The notes under the pieces: generated by a model
What the model was told of the DNA's origin: nothing
Databases searched by the model: none
Seen by the model: only the letters and a program-made list of their open reading frames with translations
In this document: piece by piece, positions 32,920-39,619 of the stretch
How the letters are laid out: the number at the start of each line of letters is the position of its first letter
How positions within the stretch are numbered: the stretch's first letter is position 1
Position numbers and translations under genes: made by a program
NCBI GenBank assembly: GCA_016188915.1
Contig: JACPGU010000002.1
Coordinates: 186,001 to 250,000, forward strand
Length of the DNA stretch: 64,000 bases
Direction: 5' to 3'
Origin: Candidatus Microgenomates bacterium
GTDB taxonomy: Bacteria; Patescibacteria; JACPGU01

Positions 32920-33846
32920 TCAAAGATAGGACTCCCAATTTCCGTCAGTGACTCTTTTCCAGTCTTTGGTATGAAATTTGAGAATTTGATCGCTGAAAAT
33001 AACAGATTCCGGATGCCCGAATTTTTTTTGAGAATTTTTTATCAATTTTTTTTCTGTAAAACGAGCCAAGTCTTCCCAGAACTTTGGAGCAAAAAATATC
33101 TCCAAAAAACGAGAGATAATCAGAGCCAGTTTTGAGATAGTGAAATCTTTGTAATAATTAGTGATATTGTTCTGCGCGTTGGGCAGATCTTTTTTTATCC
33201 AAGAATTGACTTCTTTATATTTTTCAAAAGTTTGATCTTTATTTATAATGGGAGCATTTTCGGCGATCCAATAGGAGAGAAAAAATTCTCTATTTTTTGG
33301 CGCGATATAGGACAGATCCATCGCGTCTTCATTGGCATAGATAGAAAGGCAAATTTTACCGCTAATTCTTTTACCGTGGCGCCTAATGAGCAAAAGATGA
33401 AGCAAAAGGGAAGAAAACCCCCTGGCAAACCAGATATGATTTTTAGTCGTAATGATAAAAAAATCTATATCACTTTGCTGGTCGCAAGTGAAAAGAGCCA
33501 AAGAATTATTGGCGGCCACCATTTTTATAAAAGGGCAAAAAGACAATATTTTAGTTGCAAAAAGAGCCTTTTCCCAATATTTTTCTGATATTTCGTAGCG
33601 TTTTTCTCGCAATTCTAGTATATTTTTTCGATTGGGCAGAAAATAAAATCCATTAGTCATTTCAATTTTTTTCTCCGTCCTTAGCTCCTCTAGGACGATG
33701 ATTACTTCGCTCAAATCTGCCTGGTGGCGAAAAAGATAATTCCAGACCTCAAAAGATGTCAGTGGTTGGCCAAAAGCATCAAAATAGCTGACGGTGAAAA
33801 GCGTTGCTTGTTTGAGATCGGTTATTTTTTGCTGATTGTCTGACAT
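32920..33846 (-). CDS. Nucleotidyltransferase-like protein with N-terminal winged helix
   Basis: 308 residues. The first about 85 look like a winged helix (LTSFEVWNYLFRH…, VLEELRTEKKIEMTNGFYFL). Around residue 120, SLALFTCDQQSDIDFFIIT matches the pol-beta-type nucleotidyltransferase core (small residue, then D-x-D). DAMDLSYIA later could supply the third acidic residue. The product might be an NMP-transferase-like regulator or a minimal NTase toxin; no partner antitoxin lies next to it. It is divergent from the beta-helix gene. Confidence 0.65.
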   Translation of the reverse strand: MSDNQQKITDLKQATLFTVSYFDAFGQPLTSFEVWNYLFRHQADLSEVIIVLEELRTEKKIEMTNGFYFLPNRKNILELREKRYEISEKYWEKALFATKILSFCPFIKMVAANNSLALFTCDQQSDIDFFIITTKNHIWFARGFSSLLLHLLLIRRHGKRISGKICLSIYANEDAMDLSYIAPKNREFFLSYWIAENAPIINKDQTFEKYKEVNSWIKKDLPNAQNNITNYYKDFTISKLALIISRFLEIFFAPKFWEDLARFTEKKLIKNSQKKFGHPESVIFSDQILKFHTKDWKRVTDGNWESYL

Positions 33847-33954
33847 AAAGATTTGATTTATAGTGGAGATAGCTACTAGGGCTATTTTAACATATTTTTG
33901 TAAAACATTTCTTACTCTAACAGAAAACTAAAAAGATATAAATCTTTGGAAGAT

Positions 33955-34824
33955 ATGAAAAAAAGACTTCTTTTAGCTGGCATTCTTTTGCTCGCATTGA
34001 TTTTTTTGGTCTCAATACTCTATTTTTTACCAAAGGTGACTTCTGGCGGGCGGGTTAGTGGCTGGTATTTTGGCCATCAAAAATGGTCGGGGGAGATTAC
34101 CGTTTCTGGTGATGTTTTGATCATCGGCGATTTGATCGTGGAACCAGGGACGAAAGTTAGCTTTGTGGTCGGGGATGACCAAAAAAGTGGCGATGAGATC
34201 CCGCCCGATGGATTCAATGATAATGACCCTACTAGATTGAGATCATATACGATCACCCATTCCGGCATCACCGTTTTGCGTCGCTTTATCGCGCGCGGGA
34301 CGAAAGACCAAAAAATCATCTTTACTTCTGTCAGTCAAACTCCCGCTCTGGCCGACTGGGAATCTATCGTTTTCTTTGGCAATGGTAGTGTGGTGGACAA
34401 TGTGATCGTTAATTATTCTAGAAATGGGCTCAATCCGGTTGGTCGGCAGAACAAAAGCGTTATCCAAAATAGTATCGTTGAGCATACGCTTTGGGGAGCT
34501 ATTTCTACGGCTCATTCTGGTATTAGCGCTATCAATAATTATTTGGCAGACAGCGGACACGAGGGGTTCGATGTCGGGTACGAAGGGGCGGGGCAGGTAA
34601 TTCGTGGCAATACGATTGAAAATTGCCATACCGCCATCGTCGTTCTTGGTGGTTCGCCACTAATTGAAAACAATACAATCAAAAATTGCGGCGATGGGAT
34701 TTTCATTGAAGAAGGAGCATCACCGACTTTGGAAAATAACAGTATTACGCTTGCCCCAATCGACAGCCCTCTCTCTTGGCGCTATGGCGATTATGTGATA
34801 CCGGTGTTCGATGTGCCGAAATAA
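33955..34824 (+). CDS. Membrane-anchored parallel beta-helix protein
   Basis: An N-terminal helix (KRLLLAGILLLALIFLVSILYF) anchors or exports the protein. The rest consists of short repeats (SVVDNVIVNYSRNG, SVIQNSIVEHT, SAINNYLADSG, QVIRGNTIENCHT, PLIENNTIKNCGDG, PTLENNSIT) typical of a right-handed parallel beta-helix of the pectin-lyase/NosD type. Catalytic residues are not evident, so a binding or surface role is more likely. ATG at 33955 with GGAAG upstream is preferred to the TTG at 33946. Confidence 0.8.
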   Translation: MKKRLLLAGILLLALIFLVSILYFLPKVTSGGRVSGWYFGHQKWSGEITVSGDVLIIGDLIVEPGTKVSFVVGDDQKSGDEIPPDGFNDNDPTRLRSYTITHSGITVLRRFIARGTKDQKIIFTSVSQTPALADWESIVFFGNGSVVDNVIVNYSRNGLNPVGRQNKSVIQNSIVEHTLWGAISTAHSGISAINNYLADSGHEGFDVGYEGAGQVIRGNTIENCHTAIVVLGGSPLIENNTIKNCGDGIFIEEGASPTLENNSITLAPIDSPLSWRYGDYVIPVFDVPK

Positions 34825-34854
34825 AGCTCTCCGAGCGTACGCTCGGAGAGCTTT
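34823..34854. terminator. Perfect 32-bp palindrome at the end of the beta-helix gene
   Basis: AAAGCTCTCCGAGCGT and its exact complement ACGCTCGGAGAGCTTT, starting inside the stop codon. It can work as a bidirectional terminator and marks the left edge of the integron-like region. Confidence 0.7.
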
Positions 34855-34866
34855 ATGGCAGAGATA

Positions 34867-35016
34867 TTATTTGATATCTTGAGTTGTGAGTTCTCGTAGC
34901 GATTTTCTATAAAATGCATAGAGGTTTTTGATTGTGCCACAATATGTAGAGATCGTTTTTCGGCTATAATTGCGCAATTCCATTTCTTGTTTTATAATAT
35001 CTAAAAGGTTTGGCAT
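34867..35016 (-). pseudogene. Integron-integrase-like tyrosine recombinase, N-terminal remnant
   Basis: The minus strand from 35016 encodes 49 residues with the SAM-like core-binding helix of XerC/XerD/IntI-type recombinases (ELRNYSRKTISTYCGTIKNL, then LRELTTQDIK). It stops at a TAA where the family normally continues with N-Y-L. The next codons do read Y-L before homology ends near 34860. The entire catalytic domain (R-H-R-Y) is missing. Position and divergent direction next to the first cassette are those of an intI gene. Confidence 0.75.
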
Positions 35017-35101
35017 TTGCTATGTAGGTGAATAGCAATCAATATATCATACTAAATCCAATCCATAACCACAAATTACTCCAGATATCAACGAGTTCTG
35101 C
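35017..35101. other. attI-like region
   Basis: This 80-base stretch lies between the recombinase remnant and the first cassette. The crossover point is inferred as GAG/TTCTGC at 35095/35096, because the first cassette's own inverse core is GCAGAAC. No classical integrase-binding repeats were identified. The 302-base gap from 34825 to 35126 holds only the palindrome, the remnant and this region. Confidence 0.6.
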
Positions 35102-35105
35102 AAAA

Positions 35106-35696
35106 TCGCAAAAAAAATTATAATCTATGTTTGAATCACCAAAATACGAAAAAATATCCCCTCAATATGTTAACGAGGCTTCAATGTTGGCAGAGCAAAG
35201 AATGCACAAACTGATTGAAGCCGCGCGCGATCTTGGCGTTGAAATTTTCTCTCTTGAAGATGGCGAGGAAAAAATATTAGAGCAGGTTAAACAAGGCTTT
35301 CCGCAACGATACGAATTGGTGGTACAAAAATTGCGCGACGAAGGCCTAAAGCTATCTGATTTACCGAAAGATGTTCTGTTAGACCGTATGCTCGGCATTG
35401 ACATGATGTTCACTTTCCAAGGCAAAAACTATGCAGTGGATGTAACCAGCGGAAAGCATACCGTTGTTAAAAATAAAGAGAGAAAATTTCAAGCGATGGA
35501 AAGTTTATATAAACAACTCGGAATTGATCGCGCACTCATTATACGGCTGAAAGAAGATGTTACTGATGACATGGTTTTAGACCTTTTTGCTAGACTTGAA
35601 GTGTTGGACGATAAAGGGGATATTTTTTCTGTTATCGTAAGGTATCCCGAAACTAAAATTAAGAAGTGAAAAAGCCGATTATAATTTTTTTTGCGA
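35106..35696. repeat. Cassette 1 internal inverted repeats
   Basis: TCGCAAAAAAAATTATAATC (35106-35125) is repeated as an exact 20-bp inverse at 35677-35696. The arms abut the start codon and follow the stop codon of the cassette gene, so they enclose it. Confidence 0.9.
35127..35669 (+). CDS. Cassette 1 protein, possible PD-(D/E)XK nuclease fold
   Basis: The 180-residue product is helical at the N-terminus. Near residue 88 it has MLGIDMMFTFQGKNYAVDVTSGK, whose pattern (D, then beta strand, then D-V-T-x-x-K) resembles the core of PD-(D/E)XK nucleases, though this is weak. A family could not be named. The gene starts 31 bases into its cassette, as cassette genes often do, and the AT-rich DNA differs from the core genome. 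No Shine-Dalgarno is visible; translation may depend on the inverted repeat directly before the ATG. Confidence 0.6.
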   Translation: MFESPKYEKISPQYVNEASMLAEQRMHKLIEAARDLGVEIFSLEDGEEKILEQVKQGFPQRYELVVQKLRDEGLKLSDLPKDVLLDRMLGIDMMFTFQGKNYAVDVTSGKHTVVKNKERKFQAMESLYKQLGIDRALIIRLKEDVTDDMVLDLFARLEVLDDKGDIFSVIVRYPETKIKK

Positions 35697-35713
35697 CTCA
35701 AGCCCTTCGGGTC

Positions 35714-35859
35714 GCAGAACACGGTATATCTGGCTCAGAAATATGACGCATTTAAGGTTTATTGTTTGTCATATTTCTTCGACCCATATCCCTACCTCTT
35801 TTCTTTATCAACTAATAAGGTGTCGAGGTCGGGACATCAGATATACCGAAACATTACCC
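35714..35859 (+). repeat. attC-like site 1
   Basis: Inverse core GCAGAAC, arm CGGTATATCTG (35722-35732), a variable stem-loop of about 105 bases, arm CAGATATACCG (35838-35848, an exact complement), then crossover ACA/TTACCC at 35853/35854. It accounts for most of the 312-base gap between 35669 and 35982. Confidence 0.85.
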
Positions 35860-35927
35860 AAAATTTCACTAAAAATAGTTTCTATATTATATTTGAGTCC
35901 TTTTGAGATTTTTTTTGGCAAAGAAAT

Positions 35928-35949
35928 GAGCCACCGCGTTTGGTGGCTC
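35928..35949 (-). terminator. Terminator of the cassette 2 gene
   Basis: GAGCCACC-GCGTTT-GGTGGCTC; on the minus strand it follows the stop of the gene at 35982-36233 and runs into ATTTC/T-rich sequence. Confidence 0.65.
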
Positions 35950-35981
35950 CGAAAATGGAATCTGCTCTTATTTGCAGATTG

Positions 35982-36233
35982 TTACATGAGGCGCGCTACC
36001 GTGACGCAACTTAGGATGATTAGCCCCACACCGCAGGACGCCGCAATAATCGCTCTTGTGTTTTGATGTCCTTCCAGCGGCAAAAAAATCTTTACCACTG
36101 CGGCGAGTCCGGTGACTCCGACAAGCACCCACACGAACGACGGCAGTAACGACAGATATAGCCCGACGAGTAGCGCGAAACCGGCAACCTGCAAATAATC
36201 GCAGACCGCTGACAACGTCTTGATGTTTAACAT
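35982..36233 (-). CDS. Cassette 2 small membrane protein (reverse-oriented)
   Basis: 83 residues with three hydrophobic segments (about 14-33, 36-50 and 60-80); function unknown. A strong AAAGGAGGA ribosome-binding site precedes the ATG and a hairpin follows the stop. It is the only cassette gene reading toward the integrase remnant. Reverse-oriented cassettes generally carry their own promoter, which would lie in the AT-rich stretch near 36250-36290. Confidence 0.65.
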   Translation of the reverse strand: MLNIKTLSAVCDYLQVAGFALLVGLYLSLLPSFVWVLVGVTGLAAVVKIFLPLEGHQNTRAIIAASCGVGLIILSCVTVARLM

Positions 36234-36348
36234 GTCGATTCCTCCTTTGTCAAAGTATTTACATCATACAATATAATTTTATCTAAGTCAAGCCAAAAAT
36301 CTCAAAAGGACTCTTTTAATAAGGTAACTATTTTTAGTGAAACTCTGC

Positions 36349-36433
36349 GGATTTGCTTTTTTAACCTTGCTACTATGTTGGGTGATTAAATGATGCTTCA
36401 CTAATAAATAATCAAATACTCAAAAGCAAATCC
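36349..36433. repeat. Extra inverted repeat in the cassette 2 tail
   Basis: GGATTTGCTTTT (36349-36360) is inverted exactly at 36422-36433 with no ORF between. The 394-base gap from 36234 to 36627 therefore holds the cassette 2 arm, this second repeat (possibly the remnant of a lost cassette) and attC-like site 2. Confidence 0.65.
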
Positions 36434-36490
36434 TTGCCCCATTGCATTCTCGCCTTCTTTTACATTTAATAATTGAATCAGGCTCGGGTC

Positions 36491-36606
36491 GGGTAACACG
36501 GCATATCTGGTTCGCTTCGTGCCCTCGCTCTCCCATATTTCAGACTCTTTTCTACATTTAATATTGAATCGAGCCAGAAACATCAGATATACCGAAACAT
36601 TAAACG
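36491..36606 (+). repeat. attC-like site 2
   Basis: Inverse core GGGTAAC (36491-36497), arm CGGCATATCTG (36499-36509), variable part, arm CAGATATACCG (36584-36594, one mismatch), crossover ACA/TTAAACG at 36599/36600. Confidence 0.85.
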
Positions 36607-36627
36607 AAATTCAATAACCCTATTCTT

Positions 36628-37038
36628 ATGAAAAAGATTGTATCGACAACAAATGCGCCAGCAGCTCCAGCATTACTCTCCCAGGCAATTCTTGAGTCCT
36701 CCAAGTATCGTTTAGAGATATCCGGACAAATCGGCTTGAATCCGGTCGATGGGAAACTCGTAGAAGGTGGTATTGAAGCAGAAACTATCCAAGCTCTTAA
36801 GAACGTTGAAGCGATCCTCACTACGGTCGGCTGGACTTTTGAACATGCGACTAAAGTCCGAATCTACCTTACAGACATGGCCGATTACGCAAAAGTGAAT
36901 GAGGTATATGCCACCAAGTTCAAAACTAACCTACCCACAAGAATTGCCCTAGTAGTAAAGTCTCTACCGTTAGGAGCACTCGTTGAGATTGAATGTGTAG
37001 CTACTGGCGATGAGATTACTGAGTCATCCGCTACTTAA
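36628..37038 (+). CDS. RidA-family protein (cassette 3)
   Basis: The 136-residue protein is a Rid/YjgF/UK114 family member (residues about 5-128; ISGQIGLNPVDGKLVEGGIEAET, VRIYLTDMADYAKVNEVY, PTRIALVVKSLPLGALVEIECVA). RidA deaminates reactive enamines formed by PLP enzymes, using an Arg that anchors the substrate carboxylate; here R109 in the PTRIAL motif fits. The gene starts 28 bases into its cassette. Flanking inverted repeats (TTCAATAACCC at 36610-36620; GGGTTATTGAA at 37045-37055) enclose it. Confidence 0.88.
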   Translation: MKKIVSTTNAPAAPALLSQAILESSKYRLEISGQIGLNPVDGKLVEGGIEAETIQALKNVEAILTTVGWTFEHATKVRIYLTDMADYAKVNEVYATKFKTNLPTRIALVVKSLPLGALVEIECVATGDEITESSAT

Positions 37039-37059
37039 ATTAACGGGTTATTGAACATC

Positions 37060-37137
37060 GTTTAACACGGTATATACGGCTACGCTTCGCTCCGCCCATA
37101 TCACTTCGTGACATCGTATATACCGAAACATTAGCTG
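37060..37137 (+). repeat. attC-like site 3
   Basis: The most compact of the family: inverse core GTTTAAC (37060-37066), arm CGGTATATACG (37068-37078), short loop stem, arm CGTATATACCG (37115-37125, an exact complement), crossover ACA/TTAGCT at 37130/37131. Confidence 0.85.
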
Positions 37138-37140
37138 AAA

Positions 37141-37937
37141 TATTAAAAATTTCTTTTCGGCCCTATCGGGCATTTAATTGGACAAATTTATTTTTTTATT
37201 TTTTACTAATATGCAACCAAACGAGCAAGAAAATATATACACCGATGAAGTGGATTATGCCAATACGCCAGACGATTCCGTGTGGGGTACGGAAGATAAA
37301 GCCACTGCTGATTTATTGGAGAAGACCAATGTTGCGGGCAAGTGGCTCAATCTTTGCGCCGGTGATGGCAGATTTAATAACCAGTTATTGAAAAAAGCTG
37401 ATGAAATCATTGCCGTTGATATTGATGAGAGCGCATTGCAAAAAATTGTTCGCATTACTCCTGACACACTAAGAAAAAAACTTATTGTAAAAACGGCAAA
37501 TGTTGTAAAACCATTTCCTTTTGCAAGTGATATATTTGATGGAATATTTTGTGTTGGTACTTTACATCTTTTTCCAAAACTTGTTTTTAAAAGTATATTA
37601 AATGAAATGGGAAGAGTGTTAAAATCGGGCGGACGAATAATTATTGATTTTGCTACCGATATTAAAAGAACTTACCCCGACGGCAGTCTTTGGATTGTTG
37701 AAACTGAACCAAATTATACGCTTGAAGAAGCCCTAATTTTTTTGAAAGAAATGTTTAAGGATTATGAGGTGAGCATCACTACGGACAAAGTTGAGCCTGA
37801 AAAAGTTAGACTTAACGACAAGGAGTATATATTTACTTCTAATTTTATACTTCTTAATGCGGTAAAAAAAATAAAAAAATAAATTTGCCCAATTAAATCT
37901 TTTGTCTAACGACAAAAGCGAAAAGAAATTTTTAATA
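37141..37937. repeat. Cassette 4 internal inverted repeats
   Basis: Three blocks pair exactly: 37141-37159 with 37919-37937 (19 bp), 37172-37180 with 37890-37898 (9 bp), and 37183-37204 with 37866-37887 (22 bp). Between the first two blocks each arm carries its own small hairpin (GCCC-TATC-GGGC on the left; CTTTTGTC-TAAC-GACAAAAG on the right). The right arm begins inside the methyltransferase coding end. Confidence 0.9.
37211..37882 (+). CDS. Class I SAM-dependent methyltransferase (cassette 4)
   Basis: The 223-residue protein has the Rossmann methyltransferase motifs: GKWLNLCAGDGRFNNQL (motif I), IIAVDIDESAL (motif II), and DGIFCVGTLHLFPK with LKSGGRIIIDF further on. It resembles small-molecule (Methyltransf_11-type) enzymes; the substrate is unknown. 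The open frame begins at a TTG at 37178, but that lies inside the cassette's inverted repeat. ATG at 37211, just after the arm, is more plausible. Confidence 0.8.
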   Translation: MQPNEQENIYTDEVDYANTPDDSVWGTEDKATADLLEKTNVAGKWLNLCAGDGRFNNQLLKKADEIIAVDIDESALQKIVRITPDTLRKKLIVKTANVVKPFPFASDIFDGIFCVGTLHLFPKLVFKSILNEMGRVLKSGGRIIIDFATDIKRTYPDGSLWIVETEPNYTLEEALIFLKEMFKDYEVSITTDKVEPEKVRLNDKEYIFTSNFILLNAVKKIKK

Positions 37938-37941
37938 CATC

Positions 37942-38034
37942 AGCTAACACGGCATATCTGGTTACGACTCTTAACAGAGCCTTCACCCATATCCCGAGAT
38001 TGCTCGGGACATCAGATATACCGAAACATTATCT
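37942..38034 (+). repeat. attC-like site 4
   Basis: Inverse core AGCTAAC (37942-37948), arm CGGCATATCTG (37950-37960), an inner CCCGAG/CTCGGG hairpin, arm CAGATATACCG (38013-38023, one mismatch), crossover ACA/TTATCT at 38028/38029. Confidence 0.85.
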
Positions 38035-38189
38035 AAAACCTCGCTTCGCTCCATTTTAGATAACGCCACGCGGTTCCCGCTGTCATCTTCGTCCGCTTCG
38101 CGGAGCTTCAGATAACAGCGGATATCCAAAATCCCAATCAGGAAGATTACTTCCTTCTTGGGACTTCGGATATCCGCGTGGCGTTGTAT
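38029..38189 (+). repeat. Mini-cassette 5 with attC-like site 5 (no ORF)
   Basis: The cassette is only 155 bases (38029-38183). After TTATCTAAAAC it reaches its inverse core AGATAAC (38058-38064), arm GCCACGCGG (38065-38073), a long stem-loop containing GCGGATATCC, arm CCGCGTGGC (38174-38182), and crossover G/TTGTAT at 38183/38184. The arm sequence differs from sites 1-4. A second AGATAACAGCGG within the loop could serve as an alternative inverse core. It fills the 370-base gap from 37883 to 38252 together with site 4. Confidence 0.8.
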
Positions 38190-38193
38190 TCAA

Positions 38194-38786
38194 TATTATT
38201 TTTGCCCCTCAACCGATAATTTTATAACCATTCAAATTTAATCAATACTATTATGACATCAAAAGCCCTTATACTTGTAGATTTCGAAAAAGAATGGACT
38301 GATAAAAGTTCAGATTATTTTGTTGGCGATGTTTCTGAATTAATTGAAAAAACCAACAAACTCCTAGATTTTTGTAGAAAAAATAATTACAAAATAATCT
38401 TCACTACGCACATCGAAAAAAATTCAGATGAAGCGTTTGCCGAAAATTCCGAGAATGTTGAAATAATAGATGAAATTCACAAACAAGATTCCGATGTGCT
38501 TATTAAGAAAAATAAAATCAGTCCATTCTTTAAAACTGATCTGGATCAGCATCTTGAGGGGATAGATGAAATAGTTATTTGCGGAATTTTGACAAATTTA
38601 TGTGTTAGAAGTTTGGCTCAAGATGCTTATGATAGAGATTTCGGAATCAAGATTATCAAAGATTGTTGTCGGGCTTTTGATGAAGAAACTCACAATTTCA
38701 CAATCAAAGATTTGAAAGCTACAAGAGAAGAAATTGAATTCTTAAATTTGAATGAGTTTATTGAATAGAACGGGGCAAAAATAATA
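38194..38786. repeat. Cassette 6 internal inverted repeats
   Basis: TATTATTTTTGCCCC (38194-38208) is inverted exactly at 38772-38786, on either side of the isochorismatase-family gene. Confidence 0.88.
38253..38768 (+). CDS. Isochorismatase-family cysteine hydrolase (cassette 6)
   Basis: The 171-residue protein has the family layout. ALILVDFEKEWTD holds the catalytic Asp (residue 10) and a Lys lies in the middle (DVLIKKNKISPF). The nucleophile is Cys in IVICGILTNLCVRSLAQDAYDR. Members hydrolyse isochorismate, nicotinamide or other small amides; the substrate is unknown. It starts 69 bases into the cassette and is enclosed by 15-bp inverted repeats. Confidence 0.88.
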   Translation: MTSKALILVDFEKEWTDKSSDYFVGDVSELIEKTNKLLDFCRKNNYKIIFTTHIEKNSDEAFAENSENVEIIDEIHKQDSDVLIKKNKISPFFKTDLDQHLEGIDEIVICGILTNLCVRSLAQDAYDRDFGIKIIKDCCRAFDEETHNFTIKDLKATREEIEFLNLNEFIE

Positions 38787-38837
38787 CTCTGAAATTTCCC
38801 TTCGGGACGTTGCACTAAATTTCAGCCCTTCGGGGGA

Positions 38838-38930
38838 ATATAACAAGGATTATGAGGTTACGAAGTCTTGCAGACTTCTCCACCCAAATCGTGCTACGCA
38901 CGACTTCTCATAATCCCGAGACGTTATGTG
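38838..38930 (+). repeat. attC-like site 6
   Basis: Inverse core ATATAAC (38838-38844), arm GGATTATGAG, inner GAAGTC/GACTTC stems, arm CTCATAATCC (38907-38916), crossover ACG/TTATGT at 38923/38924. This is the site closest to the classical attC form, because it ends in GTTATGT. Confidence 0.8.
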
Positions 38931-38996
38931 ACATAATGAAAAATTCTTTTTTGCTCATTAGAGCAAAATTAATCAGGGCAGATTTATTTTTTTATG

Positions 38997-39002
38997 ATAT
39001 AA
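38997..39002 (+). promoter_or_regulatory. Possible -10 box
   Basis: TATAAT in TATGATATAATTC, about 28 bases before the ATG at 39030; no -35 was assigned. Confidence 0.35.
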
Positions 39003-39029
39003 TTCAAGAATATTAATAAAATCACATAT

Positions 39030-39617
39030 ATGTTAATTTGGGCTATCGTTATCGTACTGTTGGTATATTGGGTCTGGGATTACCAACGATCCAAGGGTGC
39101 AAAAAATAATACGGGAGAAATCAGAAAAGGGAAAATTGAAGAAGACAATGTTATAAAAATGCAGACTTTTTTTGAAAAAGGATTTCAGAACACATCCGCG
39201 CCAGATTCACTAGGCAGGAAAGAACTCTATATTTATAAAAATCTTATGCGAACGTGGTATAACGATTTATCTAGTAAATATAGATATGATGATGCAATGA
39301 CGCAAAAACTCAGAAATGATTGGTTGGATTATATGGAAGCACTAAAAAACAGGAATGCATATAATTTTATGTCATTAGAATCAGATATTAAAGAAGAACA
39401 AGATTCTTATGAGAATGATCAAATAGTTGCATCAAGAAAAGTTTTTGCTATTGAAGATGCTTTTGCGAAGGCTATTGGAGATAAGGCAGTTGTGGAACTT
39501 GACAATGCCAGAAAAATTGACTATTTCTCGCTTGACGAAAATGGAAATCCAGCGCCAGAAGGCTTTAGCTATGATCTTGCAAACAATCTTCAACCGAATA
39601 AGAAGGCTAAAAAATAA
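39030..39617 (+). CDS. Hypothetical membrane-anchored protein (195 aa)
   Basis: An N-terminal helix (residues about 2-18, LIWAIVIVLLVYWVWDY) is followed by a charged, mainly helical soluble part with no recognised domain. The C-terminus is Lys/Ala-rich. It lies just after the last attC-like site. No further attC was found downstream, so it may be in a final cassette that lost its site or simply in flanking DNA. The next gene starts two bases after its stop. Confidence 0.6.
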   Translation: MLIWAIVIVLLVYWVWDYQRSKGAKNNTGEIRKGKIEEDNVIKMQTFFEKGFQNTSAPDSLGRKELYIYKNLMRTWYNDLSSKYRYDDAMTQKLRNDWLDYMEALKNRNAYNFMSLESDIKEEQDSYENDQIVASRKVFAIEDAFAKAIGDKAVVELDNARKIDYFSLDENGNPAPEGFSYDLANNLQPNKKAKK

Positions 39618-39619
39618 CT

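Larger units (their letters stand above)
35864..36342. repeat. Cassette 2 internal inverted repeats
   Basis: TTTCACTAAAAATAGTT (35864-35880) is inverted exactly at 36326-36342. GAGTCCTTTTGAGATTTTT (35895-35913) is inverted exactly at 36295-36313. The pair of arms encloses the reverse-oriented membrane-protein gene. Confidence 0.9.
34867..38930 (+). mobile_element. Integron-like cassette array with truncated integrase gene
   Basis: The components, left to right, are a minus-strand tyrosine recombinase remnant, an attI-like region, and six cassettes ending in attC-like sites. Cassette limits are 35096-35853, 35854-36599, 36600-37130, 37131-38028, 38029-38183 and 38184-38923. For each cassette the first bases (TTCTGC, TTACCC, TTAAAC, TTAGCT, TTATCT, TTGTAT) recur as reverse complement in the inverse core at its own 3' end (GCAGAAC, GGGTAAC, GTTTAAC, AGCTAAC, AGATAAC; ATATAAC with one difference), as expected for cassettes inserted from circles. 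Four of the five genes read away from the integrase remnant. Without an active integrase the array can move only if one acts in trans. Confidence 0.85.

Noticed and set aside
36401..36583. Minus-strand open frame in the tail of cassette 2 and attC-like site 2
   Set aside because: It runs through both the recombination site arms and the inverted repeat, has no ribosome-binding site, and has no protein-like composition.
34823..38930. The hairpins of the accessory region as simple terminators or a CRISPR-like repeat array
   Set aside because: Spacing is irregular (155-900 bp), arms are inverted rather than direct repeats, and the cassette ends match their own starts, which terminators or CRISPR repeats would not do.
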